24,754 nucleotides of DNA. Source: Modestobacter sp. (GTDB lineage: Bacteria; Actinomycetota; Actinomycetes; Mycobacteriales; Geodermatophilaceae). The stretch covers positions 1 through 24,754 of the forward strand of contig JAOPWG010000518.1 in the NCBI GenBank assembly GCA_025965775.1, given 5' to 3'. The notes below the pieces were generated by a model. The model had not been told where the DNA came from. It searched no databases and was given only the letters and a program-made list of their open reading frames with translations. Within the stretch, counting starts at the first letter, position 1, and each line of letters starts with the position of its first letter. Both the position numbers and the translations under genes were made by a program. Positions 15,534 to 22,819 of the stretch are shown piece by piece.

Positions 15534-16115
15534 ATGACCTCGACGACCCCCGACCTCGCGCCGCAGGCCGCAACGGTGACCCGGCTGGTGGCCGGCGTCC
15601 GCGACGACCAGCTGACCGACCCGACCCCGTGCGCCGACACCCCGGTGGCCGGGCTGCTCGACCACCTGGTCGGGCTGACCCTGGCGTTCCGGATGGCGGC
15701 GGAGAAGACGCCGCTGCCCGGTGCGCCGTCCGCCTCGGCCGACCACCTGCCGGCCGACTGGCGGGAGCGGTTGCCGCGCCAGCTCGACGAGCTGGTCACC
15801 GCATGGCGGGTGCCGGCGGCGTGGGAGGGGCAGGCTGCGGCCGGCGGCGCGGAGCTCCCCGCCGCCGCCATGGGCATGGTCGCGCTCAACGAGGTGGTGG
15901 TGCACGGCTGGGACCTCGCCGTCGCCACCGGGCAGCCCTACGAGGTGGACGACGACGGCGCGCGGGCCTGCCTGCGGTTCGCCGTGGACTTCGCCCGCGG
16001 CGCTCCCGAGGCGCGCGACGCGATGTACGCCCCGGTCGTGCCCGTGCCCGAGGACGCCCCGGTGCTCGACCGGCTGCTCGGCCAGACCGGCCGCGACCCG
16101 TCCTGGCGGCCCTGA
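15534..16115 (+). CDS. TIGR03086-type protein with mycothiol-dependent isomerase metal-binding (DinB-like) domain
   Basis: A 193-residue soluble protein. The opening DLAPQAATVTRLVAGVRDDQ, then DPTPCADTPVAGLLDHLVGL and later NEVVVHGWDLAVATG, match the actinobacterial TIGR03086/MDMPI N-terminal family, a DinB-like four-helix bundle. The histidines in LLDHL and VVVHGWD are the expected metal ligands, with the Glu of NEVVV as the third. Members are usually annotated as putative mycothiol-dependent enzymes, mostly without known reactions. I chose ATG 15534 because relatives begin at this point; the frame is open to 15489, with an ATG also at 15501. It lies 49 bp after amidase D and could be read from the same transcript. 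Confidence 0.8.
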   Translation: MTSTTPDLAPQAATVTRLVAGVRDDQLTDPTPCADTPVAGLLDHLVGLTLAFRMAAEKTPLPGAPSASADHLPADWRERLPRQLDELVTAWRVPAAWEGQAAAGGAELPAAAMGMVALNEVVVHGWDLAVATGQPYEVDDDGARACLRFAVDFARGAPEARDAMYAPVVPVPEDAPVLDRLLGQTGRDPSWRP

Positions 16116-16122
16116 CCGGTCA
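16113..16122. other. perfect palindrome TGACCGGTCA made of two convergent stop codons
   Basis: The TGA of the + strand gene ending at 16115 and the TGA of the - strand gene ending at 16120 are separated by CCGG, giving a 10-bp perfect palindrome. The two convergent genes therefore have only 4 bp between them and no room for a terminator, so transcripts from both sides must run into the opposite gene. Confidence 0.7.
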
Positions 16123-17013
16123 CGGCACGCCGCCGGTGGCCGGCACCTCCGTCGCGGCCGCAGGCGACGCGTGGCGGGCCGCCCGGTCATCGGCGTGGAA
16201 CCGTCGCCACTCCTCGGTGGCCCGGCCCAGCGCGACGGCGTGGGTCAGCCGCAGGCTGCCGGTCAGCCACAGCAGGACGTCGTGCAGCCGGAGCCGGGTC
16301 AGCGGCGTGCCGGCGCCGCCGTCCAGCAGCGCGGCGGCGGCTGCCTCGAGGGCGGCGAAGGCCGCAGCGTTGGCGCGCAGCTCGCGGTGCACGACGGCCT
16401 CCACCCCGCTGTCGCCCTCGACCACGTGCGGCCACAGCTGCGGCCGGGTGGTGTGGTCCACGTGCGGCACGAGCTCGGGGTGGCGGTGGTGCAGCGCCGC
16501 GGTGATCAGGTCGGGCCGCACGCCCTCGGTGCTCTCGGCGTGCAGCCGGATGGCGCGCAGCGCCGCACCCACGGTTCCGGGTTCGGCGAGTACCGAGAAC
16601 TCCTCGGTGGGCAGCTCCCAGAACGCCCGGCCGGCGGCCCGGGCGGAGGTGGCGTCGGCGAGCGGGCGGACGTCGTCCAGGGCGGCGCGGAGCGCGGTCC
16701 AGCCGGCGGGGTCCAGCCGCCCGTGCAGTCCCTCGGCGGCCAGCACGTCGGCGTCCCCCAGCGGGTCGTCGCTCACCGGTTGGCGGTCGAACCGCTCGTA
16801 GCCGAACGCGAGCACCGAGAACCAGCGGCCCTGCGGGTGGTCGGGGGTGCGGAAGCGCAGCGGGCGGCGCCCCCGGGCGTAGCCGAGGACGGCGGCCAGC
16901 GCGGTGTCCCAGGGGACCGGGTCGGGGCCGACGCTGGGCAGGTCGAAGGACGGCGGGTCCTGGACGGTGGACGTGCTGACGACGTTGGCTTCACGGGTGC
17001 CCGCATCGCCCAT
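16120..17013 (-). CDS. hypothetical protein, 297 residues
   Basis: A soluble protein of a family I do not recognise. ATG 17013 (reading leftwards) has GGAAGGGG upstream; the frame stays open to 17097, but through a simple 10-bp repeat, so the longer form is unlikely. It begins with a conserved-looking segment (FDLPSVGPDPVPWDTALAAV, then FRTPDHPQGRWFSVLAFGYERFD), followed by mainly helical sequence with many Ala, Arg and His. There is no signal peptide or membrane segment. It lies downstream of the LacI gene on the same strand (156-bp gap) and converges on the TIGR03086-type gene with only 4 bp between stops. Third-position GC is as high as in its neighbours. Confidence 0.75.
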   Translation of the reverse strand: MGDAGTREANVVSTSTVQDPPSFDLPSVGPDPVPWDTALAAVLGYARGRRPLRFRTPDHPQGRWFSVLAFGYERFDRQPVSDDPLGDADVLAAEGLHGRLDPAGWTALRAALDDVRPLADATSARAAGRAFWELPTEEFSVLAEPGTVGAALRAIRLHAESTEGVRPDLITAALHHRHPELVPHVDHTTRPQLWPHVVEGDSGVEAVVHRELRANAAAFAALEAAAAALLDGGAGTPLTRLRLHDVLLWLTGSLRLTHAVALGRATEEWRRFHADDRAARHASPAAATEVPATGGVP

Positions 17014-17060
17014 GACCGCACCCCTTCCTGTCGAGTGCCCGTCGGACCGCGGCGATCCCG

Positions 17061-17096
17061 GCCGCCACCGGCCGCCACCGGCCGCCACCGGCCGCA
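17061..17096. repeat. 10-bp tandem repeat, about 3.6 copies
   Basis: GCCGCCACCG is repeated exactly three times at 17061-17090, followed by a partial copy. It lies in the 156-bp gap upstream of the hypothetical gene on the minus strand. The 10-bp period is close to one DNA helix turn. It may simply be slippage in a GC-rich spacer. Confidence 0.8.
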
Positions 17097-17169
17097 CCCG
17101 TGATGGTCCTCTCCCACCCTGCCCGCCGTGCAGTGACCCGCTGCCGGCCGAGCCGACCGGGACCGACGC

Positions 17170-18219
17170 TCAGCCGGACCGCGGGACGGTGGTCGAGGCC
17201 CGGACCACCAGCTCGACCGGCAGCGGGGCGTCCGGCGGCCCGGCGGCGTCCGGGTCGCCGTTGCGGCGGTCGTCGGAGGCGGCGATCCGGGCCAGCAGCA
17301 CGGCGATCGCCCGCTCGCCCACCGCGTCGGCCGGCAGCCGGATGGTGGTCAGCTCCGGGCTGACGTAGCGGGACAGTGGAACGTCGCCGAACCCGGTGAC
17401 CGACAGGTCCTCGGGAACCCGCACGCCGCGCTGCCGGCCGGCCCGGATCAGCGCGGCGGCCAACAGGTCGTCGTCGCAGACCACCGCGGTGGCCGTGCCC
17501 AGGGCCGCCAGCAACCGGTCGGCCACCCGGGTCGCCCCGTCCAGGTCGAACGTGGAGGCGGGGGAAGCCGGTGCCAGGTGTCCGCCCAGCCGGGCGATGG
17601 TGTCGGCGAAGGCCGCGCGCCGACGGCGGAAGGTGTCCCGGGGATAGGCCGCACCGAAGTGCACGAACCGCTGGTGCCCGAGCCCGGCCAGGTGCCCGAC
17701 GGCGAGCTCGGCGCCTCCCTCGACGTCCAGGTCGACCAGCCCGGCTCCCGCCGAGCGGGTCTCCACGAGCACCAGCGAGTCCAGCGCGTCGGACAGCGAT
17801 GCCAGCTCGCTGCGGGTGGGGGCGTAGACGATCGCGCCGTCCAGCTGCCGGCCGCGGATCATCCGTACCAGCCGGTCGGCCCACGACCGTTCCCCGGAGC
17901 TGTCCAGCAGGGTGACGGTGTAGCCGTTGTGGTGCGCGACCCGCTGGGCGGCCAGCAGCACCCGGGCGAAGTAGGGCTGGTCGACGTTGGGCACCGCCAG
18001 GGCCACCGCGTCGGCCCGGCCGGTCTTGAGCTGCCGGGCATTCGCGTTGAGCTGGTAGCCCAGGGCGCGCACGCTCTGCCGGATCCGCTCCGCGGTGGCC
18101 GGGGAGACCCGGCCGGCGTCCTTGCCGGAGAGCACCAGCGACACCGAGGACTGGGAGACCCCGGCGTGCCGGGCCACGTCGAAGCTGGTCACCGCGGCGG
18201 TGCGGCTGTCCTCGCGCAT
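17170..18219 (-). CDS. LacI-family transcriptional regulator
   Basis: A 349-residue DNA-binding regulator. The N-terminal helix-turn-helix is VTSFDVARHAGVSQSSVSLV (residues 10-29), followed by the hinge helix in YQLNANARQLKTGR (55-68). The rest is a periplasmic-binding-protein-like sensor domain (VALAVPNVDQPYFARVLLAA, AVVCDDDLLAAALI, VTGFGDVPLSRYVSPELTTI). ATG 18219 has AGGAGGGGG upstream. This gene diverges from the PotD/A/B/C-CDA-SAHH-like operon and is almost certainly its local regulator. The effector is probably the imported solute or its product. Two dyads in the shared intergenic region are candidate operators, and the Shine-Dalgarno sequence of this gene sits in a hairpin loop. Confidence 0.92.
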   Translation of the reverse strand: MREDSRTAAVTSFDVARHAGVSQSSVSLVLSGKDAGRVSPATAERIRQSVRALGYQLNANARQLKTGRADAVALAVPNVDQPYFARVLLAAQRVAHHNGYTVTLLDSSGERSWADRLVRMIRGRQLDGAIVYAPTRSELASLSDALDSLVLVETRSAGAGLVDLDVEGGAELAVGHLAGLGHQRFVHFGAAYPRDTFRRRRAAFADTIARLGGHLAPASPASTFDLDGATRVADRLLAALGTATAVVCDDDLLAAALIRAGRQRGVRVPEDLSVTGFGDVPLSRYVSPELTTIRLPADAVGERAIAVLLARIAASDDRRNGDPDAAGPPDAPLPVELVVRASTTVPRSG

Positions 18220-18240
18220 GGCGCAGCCCCCTCCTGCGCC
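18220..18240 (-). promoter_or_regulatory. hairpin holding the LacI-gene Shine-Dalgarno in its loop
   Basis: Read on the minus strand, GGCGCAG (18240-18234), loop GAGGGGG and CTGCGCC (18226-18220) form a perfect 7-bp stem with a 7-nt loop, ending at the base just before the ATG. The loop is the purine-rich ribosome-binding sequence. As RNA it could modulate translation of the regulator; as DNA it could be a dyad bound by a protein. A chance GC-rich repeat is possible. Confidence 0.5.
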
Positions 18241-18265
18241 GTCGTGATGCGGGTCGCAACACGAC
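18241..18265. promoter_or_regulatory. 25-bp dyad between the LacI gene and the transport operon (candidate operator)
   Basis: GTCGTGATGCG (18241-18251) and CGCAACACGAC (18255-18265) are inverted repeats matching at 10 of 11 positions around a 3-bp centre; the only mismatch is at 18247/18259. The inner TGCG...CGCA core with outer arms resembles LacI-family operators that have an odd centre. It lies 22-46 bp upstream of the LacI ATG, where the repressor could control its own gene. Confidence 0.5.
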
Positions 18266-18292
18266 CTTAACCGCTTCGAACGGCTCGGGTCC

Positions 18293-18322
18293 TTGACCCG
18301 GTTCCCCGGTGGTCCCTACTGT
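18293..18322 (+). promoter_or_regulatory. candidate promoter of the solute-binding protein operon
   Basis: TTGACC at 18293-18298 is a good -35 element. TACTGT at 18317-18322 is a modest -10 (TAnnnT), with an 18-bp spacer. This places transcription start near 18329, just upstream of the dyad at 18335-18348, leaving a leader of about 120 nt before ATG 18453. Confidence 0.45.
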
Positions 18323-18334
18323 GCGCCCCAAGTC

Positions 18335-18348
18335 GTCATTCGTATGAC
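18335..18348. promoter_or_regulatory. 14-bp dyad GTCATTCGTATGAC, candidate LacI-type operator
   Basis: The inverted repeat matches at 6 of 7 positions per arm and has the central CG typical of LacI/GalR-family operators. It lies just downstream of the predicted transcription start of the operon, where bound repressor would block initiation or early elongation. It differs in sequence from the dyad at 18241-18265, so both may not be bound by the same protein. Confidence 0.5.
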
Positions 18349-18452
18349 CACCGGTTCTGGCCACGGCCTGCTCTCGAGCGAGGCGCCGTCGTCCGGGCCC
18401 ACCGTCCGCCGCGCCCCCGGGCGCGGCGCCCACTTGGAGAGGACCGATCGGC

Positions 18453-19487
18453 ATGCGCATGCGCACAGCGCTCGTCACCGGAATCGCACTGGTCACAGTC
18501 GGAGGGCTCGTCGGCTGCTCCGGCGGCGGGGACGGGGCCGGGGCCCGCTCCCTGGTCCTCGTCGACGGCGGCGGCGCCTATCACGACGCCATGCAGCAGG
18601 GCATCATCGACCCCTTCCTGGCCGGGACCGACATCGAGGTCACCACCGAGGCCGGGACCGACAACGCCCGGCTGCGGACCATGGTCGACGCGAACCGGGT
18701 GGTGTGGGACGTCTACAACGGGGACAACACCTGGGGCACCAGCGCCGACGCGGACTACCTCGAGCCGCTGGACTACTCGGTGATCCCGCAGGACGAGATC
18801 CTCGAGGGCTACTCCTCGGAGTACCGGGTGGCCAACAGCATCTACAGCATCCAGCTGGCCTGGAACACCGACTCGGTCCAGGGCACCCCCACCGGCTGGG
18901 CGGACTTCTTCGACCTGGCGAAGTACCCCGGCAAGCGGGCGGTCATGGACTACTCGGCCGGCGGGATCTTCGAGATCGCCCTGCTGGCCGACGGGGTCGC
19001 CCCCGCCGACCTCTACCCGCTGGACCTGGACCGGGCCATCGCCAAGCTCGACACGATCAAGGACCAGCTGGTCTTCTGGACCAGCGGCGCGGAGTCCGAG
19101 GACCTGGTCGGCACCGGTGAGGTCGCGATGGTGATGACCTACAACGCCCGGGCCTACGACGTGGCGCAGGTGCTGCACATGCCGGTGGCCTACACGTTCA
19201 ACGGGCAGATCCTGGCCGCCTCCTACCTGTCCGTCCCCAAGGGCAGCAAGCACGTGGACGAGGCGATGGAGTACATCGCCTACGCGGTGAGCAAGGAGCA
19301 CAACGGCGCACCCAGCACGTACAGCCCGCTGGCCCCGTCGAACAAGCTGGCCACGCCGGACGCCACCATGGCCGAGCAGCTGCCGACCAGCCACCTCGAC
19401 GAGACCTACGCCGAGTTCGACGACGAGTGGATCGCGGCCAACGCCGCCGAGCTGGAGCAGGTCTACCAGCAGTGGCGGGCGTCCTGA
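18453..19487 (+). CDS. PotD/PotF-like extracellular solute-binding lipoprotein
   Basis: A 344-residue receptor. The signal sequence ends in the lipobox LVGC with the modified Cys22, followed by a Gly-rich linker. The mature part has the fold pattern of the polyamine/iron/thiamine binding-protein family (PFLAGTDIEVTTEAG, VVWDVYNGDNTW, SIQLAWNTDSV, PTGWADFFDLAKYPGKRAVM, ILAASYLSVPKGSKHVDEAM). ATG 18453 has GGAGAGG 10 nt upstream; ATG 18459 is an alternative. It is the first gene of the operon facing the LacI gene. Automated labels would likely say spermidine/putrescine, but the downstream deaminase and SAHH-like genes argue for a nucleoside-related or other cationic ligand. The ligand is not determined. 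Confidence 0.9.
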   Translation: MRMRTALVTGIALVTVGGLVGCSGGGDGAGARSLVLVDGGGAYHDAMQQGIIDPFLAGTDIEVTTEAGTDNARLRTMVDANRVVWDVYNGDNTWGTSADADYLEPLDYSVIPQDEILEGYSSEYRVANSIYSIQLAWNTDSVQGTPTGWADFFDLAKYPGKRAVMDYSAGGIFEIALLADGVAPADLYPLDLDRAIAKLDTIKDQLVFWTSGAESEDLVGTGEVAMVMTYNARAYDVAQVLHMPVAYTFNGQILAASYLSVPKGSKHVDEAMEYIAYAVSKEHNGAPSTYSPLAPSNKLATPDATMAEQLPTSHLDETYAEFDDEWIAANAAELEQVYQQWRAS

Positions 19488-20368
19488 CCACGCTCGACCC
19501 AACGGTGCCCGGGGCGGCGGTCCGCCGCCCCGGGCACCGGCGGGGCCTCGGCGGCGCCCTGCCGGCAGTGCCGTTGCTGGTCGTCCTCGGGCTGCTCTTC
19601 GTGGTGCCGGTCGCCGTCGTGGTGGGCCGCAGCTTCACCTATCCCGACGGCGCCACCCTGGCGAACTACCGCACGGCGCTGACCGACCCGGTCGCCCGCC
19701 AGTTCGCCTGGAACACCGTCCGTACCGCGCTGGTGGTCTCCGTGGCCAGCTGCCTGCTCGGCTACACCTACGCCTACGCGATGTACCGGGCCGGACGCAC
19801 CGTCCGGGTGCTGCTGCTGTTCTGCGCCCTGCTGCCGTTCTGGACCAGCCTGCTGGTGCGCAGCTACGCCTGGACGGTGCTGCTGCGCGACCGCGGCGTG
19901 CTCAACGAGCTGCTCCTGCAGCTGGGCGTCATCGACGCGCCGCTGCCCCTCCTGCGGACCTCCCTGGCGGTGACCCTCGGGATGACCCAGATCCTGCTGC
20001 CCTTCGTGATCCTGCCGGTGTACGCGGCCATGACCCGCTTCCCGCCGGACCTCGCGCTGGCCGCCCGCAGCCTGGGCGCCAGCCGCCGGCGGGTGTTCTG
20101 GGAGGTCTTCCTCCCGGCCACGATGCCCGGCCTGGTGGCCGGCGCCGTGCTGGCCTTCATCCTGGCGGTGGGCTACTACATCACCCCGGTGCTGCTCGGC
20201 GGCCCCGGCGACCAGCCGATCGCGGTGCTGATCGAGAACGCGGTCCAGCAGCGCGGTGACTGGGGCACGGCCGGCGCACTGTCCACCCTGGTCGTGGTGC
20301 TGGTGCTCGCGCTGCTGGCGCTCGGCTGGCGCTTCCTGGCCAAGGGTCTGCTGGGGGCTCGGCGATGA
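19472..20368 (+). CDS. PotB-like ABC transporter permease
   Basis: A 298-residue inner-membrane permease with six hydrophobic segments. The first is PLLVVLGLLFVVPVAVVVGR. The ATPase-contacting EAA loop is AARSLGASRRRVFWEVFLPA, and ITPVLLGGPGDQPIAVLIEN near the C-terminus is typical of PotB-type proteins. Start GTG 19472 overlaps the upstream gene by 16 bp; GTG 19505 is an alternative, and neither has a strong ribosome site, which suggests translational coupling. The stop overlaps the next ATG (ATGA). Confidence 0.9.
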   Translation: MAGVLTTLDPTVPGAAVRRPGHRRGLGGALPAVPLLVVLGLLFVVPVAVVVGRSFTYPDGATLANYRTALTDPVARQFAWNTVRTALVVSVASCLLGYTYAYAMYRAGRTVRVLLLFCALLPFWTSLLVRSYAWTVLLRDRGVLNELLLQLGVIDAPLPLLRTSLAVTLGMTQILLPFVILPVYAAMTRFPPDLALAARSLGASRRRVFWEVFLPATMPGLVAGAVLAFILAVGYYITPVLLGGPGDQPIAVLIENAVQQRGDWGTAGALSTLVVVLVLALLALGWRFLAKGLLGARR

Positions 20369-21237
20369 GCGCCCCCGCCCGTTCCGACCTCGCCGCAGCT
20401 CCGGCCGATCCGGTCGGGCCGCCCCCGCCCGGCCGGCCCGCGCGTCGTCGACGGCTCCGCCCGGGCGCGCTGCCGGTGGCGGTCATCGTGATCCTGCTGG
20501 TGCTGCCCTCGCTGATCGTGGTGCCGATGAGCGTCTCGCCCGGCGAGATCCTCCGCTTCCCGCCGGACGGGTTCAGCCTGGACTGGTACCGGACCCTGTT
20601 CACCGAGCCGCAGTGGACCTCGGCGATGCTCAACAGCCTGCAGGTCGCGCTGGCCACCACGGTGCTCGCGGTGCTGATCGGCGCACCGGCCGGCCTGGCG
20701 CTGGGCATCCGGGAGTGGCGCGGCCGCGGCCTGCTGCTCGGCCTCGTGCTGACGCCGGTGGTCGCTCCGCCGGTGGTCGTGGCGATCGGCATGTACACCA
20801 CCTACGCGCAGGTGGAGCTGATCGGGCGGTGGGGCCTGATCGCCGCGCACACCGTGCTGGCCGTGCCGTTCGTGGTGGTCACGGTGATGTCGGCGGCCCG
20901 GCAGATCGACCCCACCTGGCTGGACGCCGCCCGCAGCCTGGGTGCCTCCCCGCTGCGGGTCGCGCTCACCGTGCTGGTCCCGCTGGCCGGCAAGGGGATC
21001 GCCTCGGGTGCCCTGTTCGCCTTCATCACCTCCTGGGACGAGGTGGTGGTCTCGCTGTACCTGACCGACCCCGGTTTCAAGACCCTGCCGGTTCAGATGT
21101 GGAACCAGCTGCGCGAGCGCGTCGACCCCACGGTCGCCGCGGTCGCCAGCGTGATGTTGCTGATCACGACGTCGGCCATGGTCGCGGCGCTGGTCATCGG
21201 TTGGAGGAGAGATGGTGCAGCCCGAGAGAACGGCTGA
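20365..21237 (+). CDS. PotC-like ABC transporter permease
   Basis: A 290-residue inner-membrane permease. A Pro/Arg-rich cytoplasmic start is followed by LPVAVIVILLVLPSLIVVPM and the PotC-type block PPDGFSLDWYRTLFTEPQW. The EAA loop is AARSLGASPLRVALTVLVPL, followed by FAFITSWDEVVVSLYL, a strong signature of this permease class. ATG 20365 overlaps the previous stop, and its own end overlaps the ATPase gene by 26 bp. Confidence 0.91.
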   Translation: MSAPARSDLAAAPADPVGPPPPGRPARRRRLRPGALPVAVIVILLVLPSLIVVPMSVSPGEILRFPPDGFSLDWYRTLFTEPQWTSAMLNSLQVALATTVLAVLIGAPAGLALGIREWRGRGLLLGLVLTPVVAPPVVVAIGMYTTYAQVELIGRWGLIAAHTVLAVPFVVVTVMSAARQIDPTWLDAARSLGASPLRVALTVLVPLAGKGIASGALFAFITSWDEVVVSLYLTDPGFKTLPVQMWNQLRERVDPTVAAVASVMLLITTSAMVAALVIGWRRDGAARENG

Positions 21238-22330
21238 GACGCCGACGACCCGGGCGGTGGGCGTGAGCCTGCGCTCGGTGTCGAAGTCCTACGGGGCGAC
21301 GGCGGTGGTCCGCGACCTGGACCTGGAGGTGGCGCCCGGGGAGTTCGTCTCCATGCTCGGCCCCTCCGGGTCGGGCAAGACCACGACGCTGAAGATGATC
21401 GCCGGGTTCGAGCAGCCCGGCGCCGGCAGCGTGCACTTCGACGGGCGGGACGTCACCGACCTGCCGCCCGAGCGTCGCGACGTCGGCGTGGTGTTCCAGA
21501 ACTACTCGCTGTTCCCGCACCTGGACGTGGGCGCCAACGTGGCCTTTCCGCTGCGGATGCGGCGGGTGCCCGGCCAGGAGCGCGCCGAGCGGGTGCAGCG
21601 CGCCCTGGAGATGGTCGACCTCGGGGGCTACGAACGTCGCCGGGTCGCCCAGCTCTCCGGCGGCCAGCAGCAGCGGGTGGCGATCGCCCGGGCGATCGTC
21701 TTCGAACCGAGGCTGCTGCTGATGGACGAGCCGCTCGGGGCGCTGGACCGGCGGCTGCGGGAGGCGATGCAGCTGGAGATCAAGTCCCTGCACGAGCGCC
21801 TGGGGGTCACGGTGGTCTACGTGACGCACGACCAGGAGGAGGCGCTGACCATGAGCGACCGGGTCGTGCTGTTCCGGGACGGCGCCATCGAGCAGCACGG
21901 GTCACCGCGGGAGGTCTACGAGCGCCCGAGCACCGCCTTCGCCGCGGACTTCCTGGGCGACTCGCTGTCCATCTCGGCCCGGCTGCTGCCGGGCGGCCTG
22001 CTGGAGGTGCCCGGGCTCCCCGCGCAACGTTTCCCGCTCGGGACCGGTATGCCCGTCGGCCCGGTCCGGCTGATGTGGCGCCCGCACGCGGTGGAGGTCA
22101 CCGCGCCGTCCGGGCTGCCGGCCGAGTTCTCCGCCGACCGGCTGCGGATCCCGGTGGAGGTGCTGGCCGGCGGCTACGCCGGCGACGTGACCCGGCTGCG
22201 CGTCCGGTTCGCCTGGGGGGACGAAGGGGTCGTGGCCACCCCGTCCCGGGGGATCGATCACCGACGGGGGAGCAGCGTGGACCTGCACCTGTCCCTGGCC
22301 TCCGCCGTCCTGCTGCCGGTGCAGTCGTGA
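21212..22330 (+). CDS. PotA-like ABC transporter ATPase
   Basis: A 372-residue cytoplasmic ATPase. Walker A is GPSGSGKT (50-57), the Q-loop glutamine is in VVFQNYSLFPHL (Gln96), the signature is LSGGQ (148-152) and Walker B is LLLMDE (168-173), followed by PLGALDRRLRE. The C-terminal third is a TOBE-type regulatory domain (VGPVRLMWRPHAVEVT, VLAGGYAGDVTRLRVRF). ATG 21212 has GGAGGAGAG upstream. Its end overlaps the GTG of the deaminase gene, so the transporter and the two enzymes are physically coupled in translation. Confidence 0.93.
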   Translation: MVQPERTAETPTTRAVGVSLRSVSKSYGATAVVRDLDLEVAPGEFVSMLGPSGSGKTTTLKMIAGFEQPGAGSVHFDGRDVTDLPPERRDVGVVFQNYSLFPHLDVGANVAFPLRMRRVPGQERAERVQRALEMVDLGGYERRRVAQLSGGQQQRVAIARAIVFEPRLLLMDEPLGALDRRLREAMQLEIKSLHERLGVTVVYVTHDQEEALTMSDRVVLFRDGAIEQHGSPREVYERPSTAFAADFLGDSLSISARLLPGGLLEVPGLPAQRFPLGTGMPVGPVRLMWRPHAVEVTAPSGLPAEFSADRLRIPVEVLAGGYAGDVTRLRVRFAWGDEGVVATPSRGIDHRRGSSVDLHLSLASAVLLPVQS

Positions 22331-22770
22331 GCCACCCGGCACCGCTGCTGGACGCGCAGACCGTCCAGGCACTCGTCGACGCCGCGACCGGCGCCCGCCG
22401 GCACGCCTACTCGCCCTACTCGCTGCACACCGTCGGCGCGGCGGTGCTCGACGCGGACGGCCGGATCCACGTCGGGTGCAACGTCGAGGTGGTGACGCTC
22501 TCCCAGTCCATGCACGCCGAGCGGACCGCGGTCGCCGCGATGGCGGTGGCCGGGGGCCGCCGGCTCACCGCGGTCGCCGTCGTCGGCCCCTACTCCGGGG
22601 TGCCCTGCGCGGAGTGCCGGCAGGTGGTGTGGGAGTTCGCCGGCGGCGACCCCGACGTGGTCGTGGTCAGCGCCCCGCTGGACGAGCCGGTGGAGCTGCT
22701 GCGCCTCGGTGACGTCTACCCCCGCCCCTACGGCCCGGAGACCAAGGGCATCGACCCGACCCGGTTCTGA
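22327..22770 (+). CDS. cytidine-deaminase-family enzyme
   Basis: A 147-residue zinc hydrolase of the homotetrameric cytidine deaminase class, which turns cytidine-type nucleosides into uridine-type with release of ammonia. Zinc ligands are His63, Cys94 and Cys97 (MHAERTA and VPCAECRQV), and the catalytic proton shuttle is Glu65. Asn52 and Glu54 in GCNVE are the ribose-contacting residues of nucleoside deaminases, and YSPYS precedes them. Most small tetrameric CDAs have CAE; HAE is more typical of the longer dimeric E. coli type. GTG 22327 overlaps the ATPase stop (GTGA). The C-terminal stretch VYPRPYGPETKGIDPTRF is longer than in housekeeping CDAs. Position between an importer and an SAHH-like gene suggests a specialised, possibly modified, nucleoside substrate. 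Confidence 0.88.
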   Translation: MSHPAPLLDAQTVQALVDAATGARRHAYSPYSLHTVGAAVLDADGRIHVGCNVEVVTLSQSMHAERTAVAAMAVAGGRRLTAVAVVGPYSGVPCAECRQVVWEFAGGDPDVVVVSAPLDEPVELLRLGDVYPRPYGPETKGIDPTRF

Positions 22771-22819
22771 CGCCGGCCCGGCCCCACCTCTTCCGAACCA
22801 CACGAAGGAGCTCCACCCC

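Noticed and set aside
13670..15928. 752-codon open frame antisense to amidase D and neighbours
   Set aside because: It covers several well-supported + strand genes and encodes low-complexity Arg/Gly/His/Asp-rich sequence with no recognisable motif; it is a shadow of high-GC coding.
16120..17097. Longer form of the hypothetical minus-strand protein starting at 17097
   Set aside because: The added residues come from the 10-bp repeat and linker; ATG 17013 has a good ribosome binding site.
18271..18284. Dyad around TTCGAA as a third operator
   Set aside because: Only the central 6 bp plus one flanking pair are symmetric, which is weaker than the two neighbouring dyads.
18453..22330. Naming the transporter potABCD (spermidine/putrescine)
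   Set aside because: The family resemblance is real, but ligand specificity cannot be judged, and the two downstream nucleoside-type enzymes argue against simple polyamine uptake.
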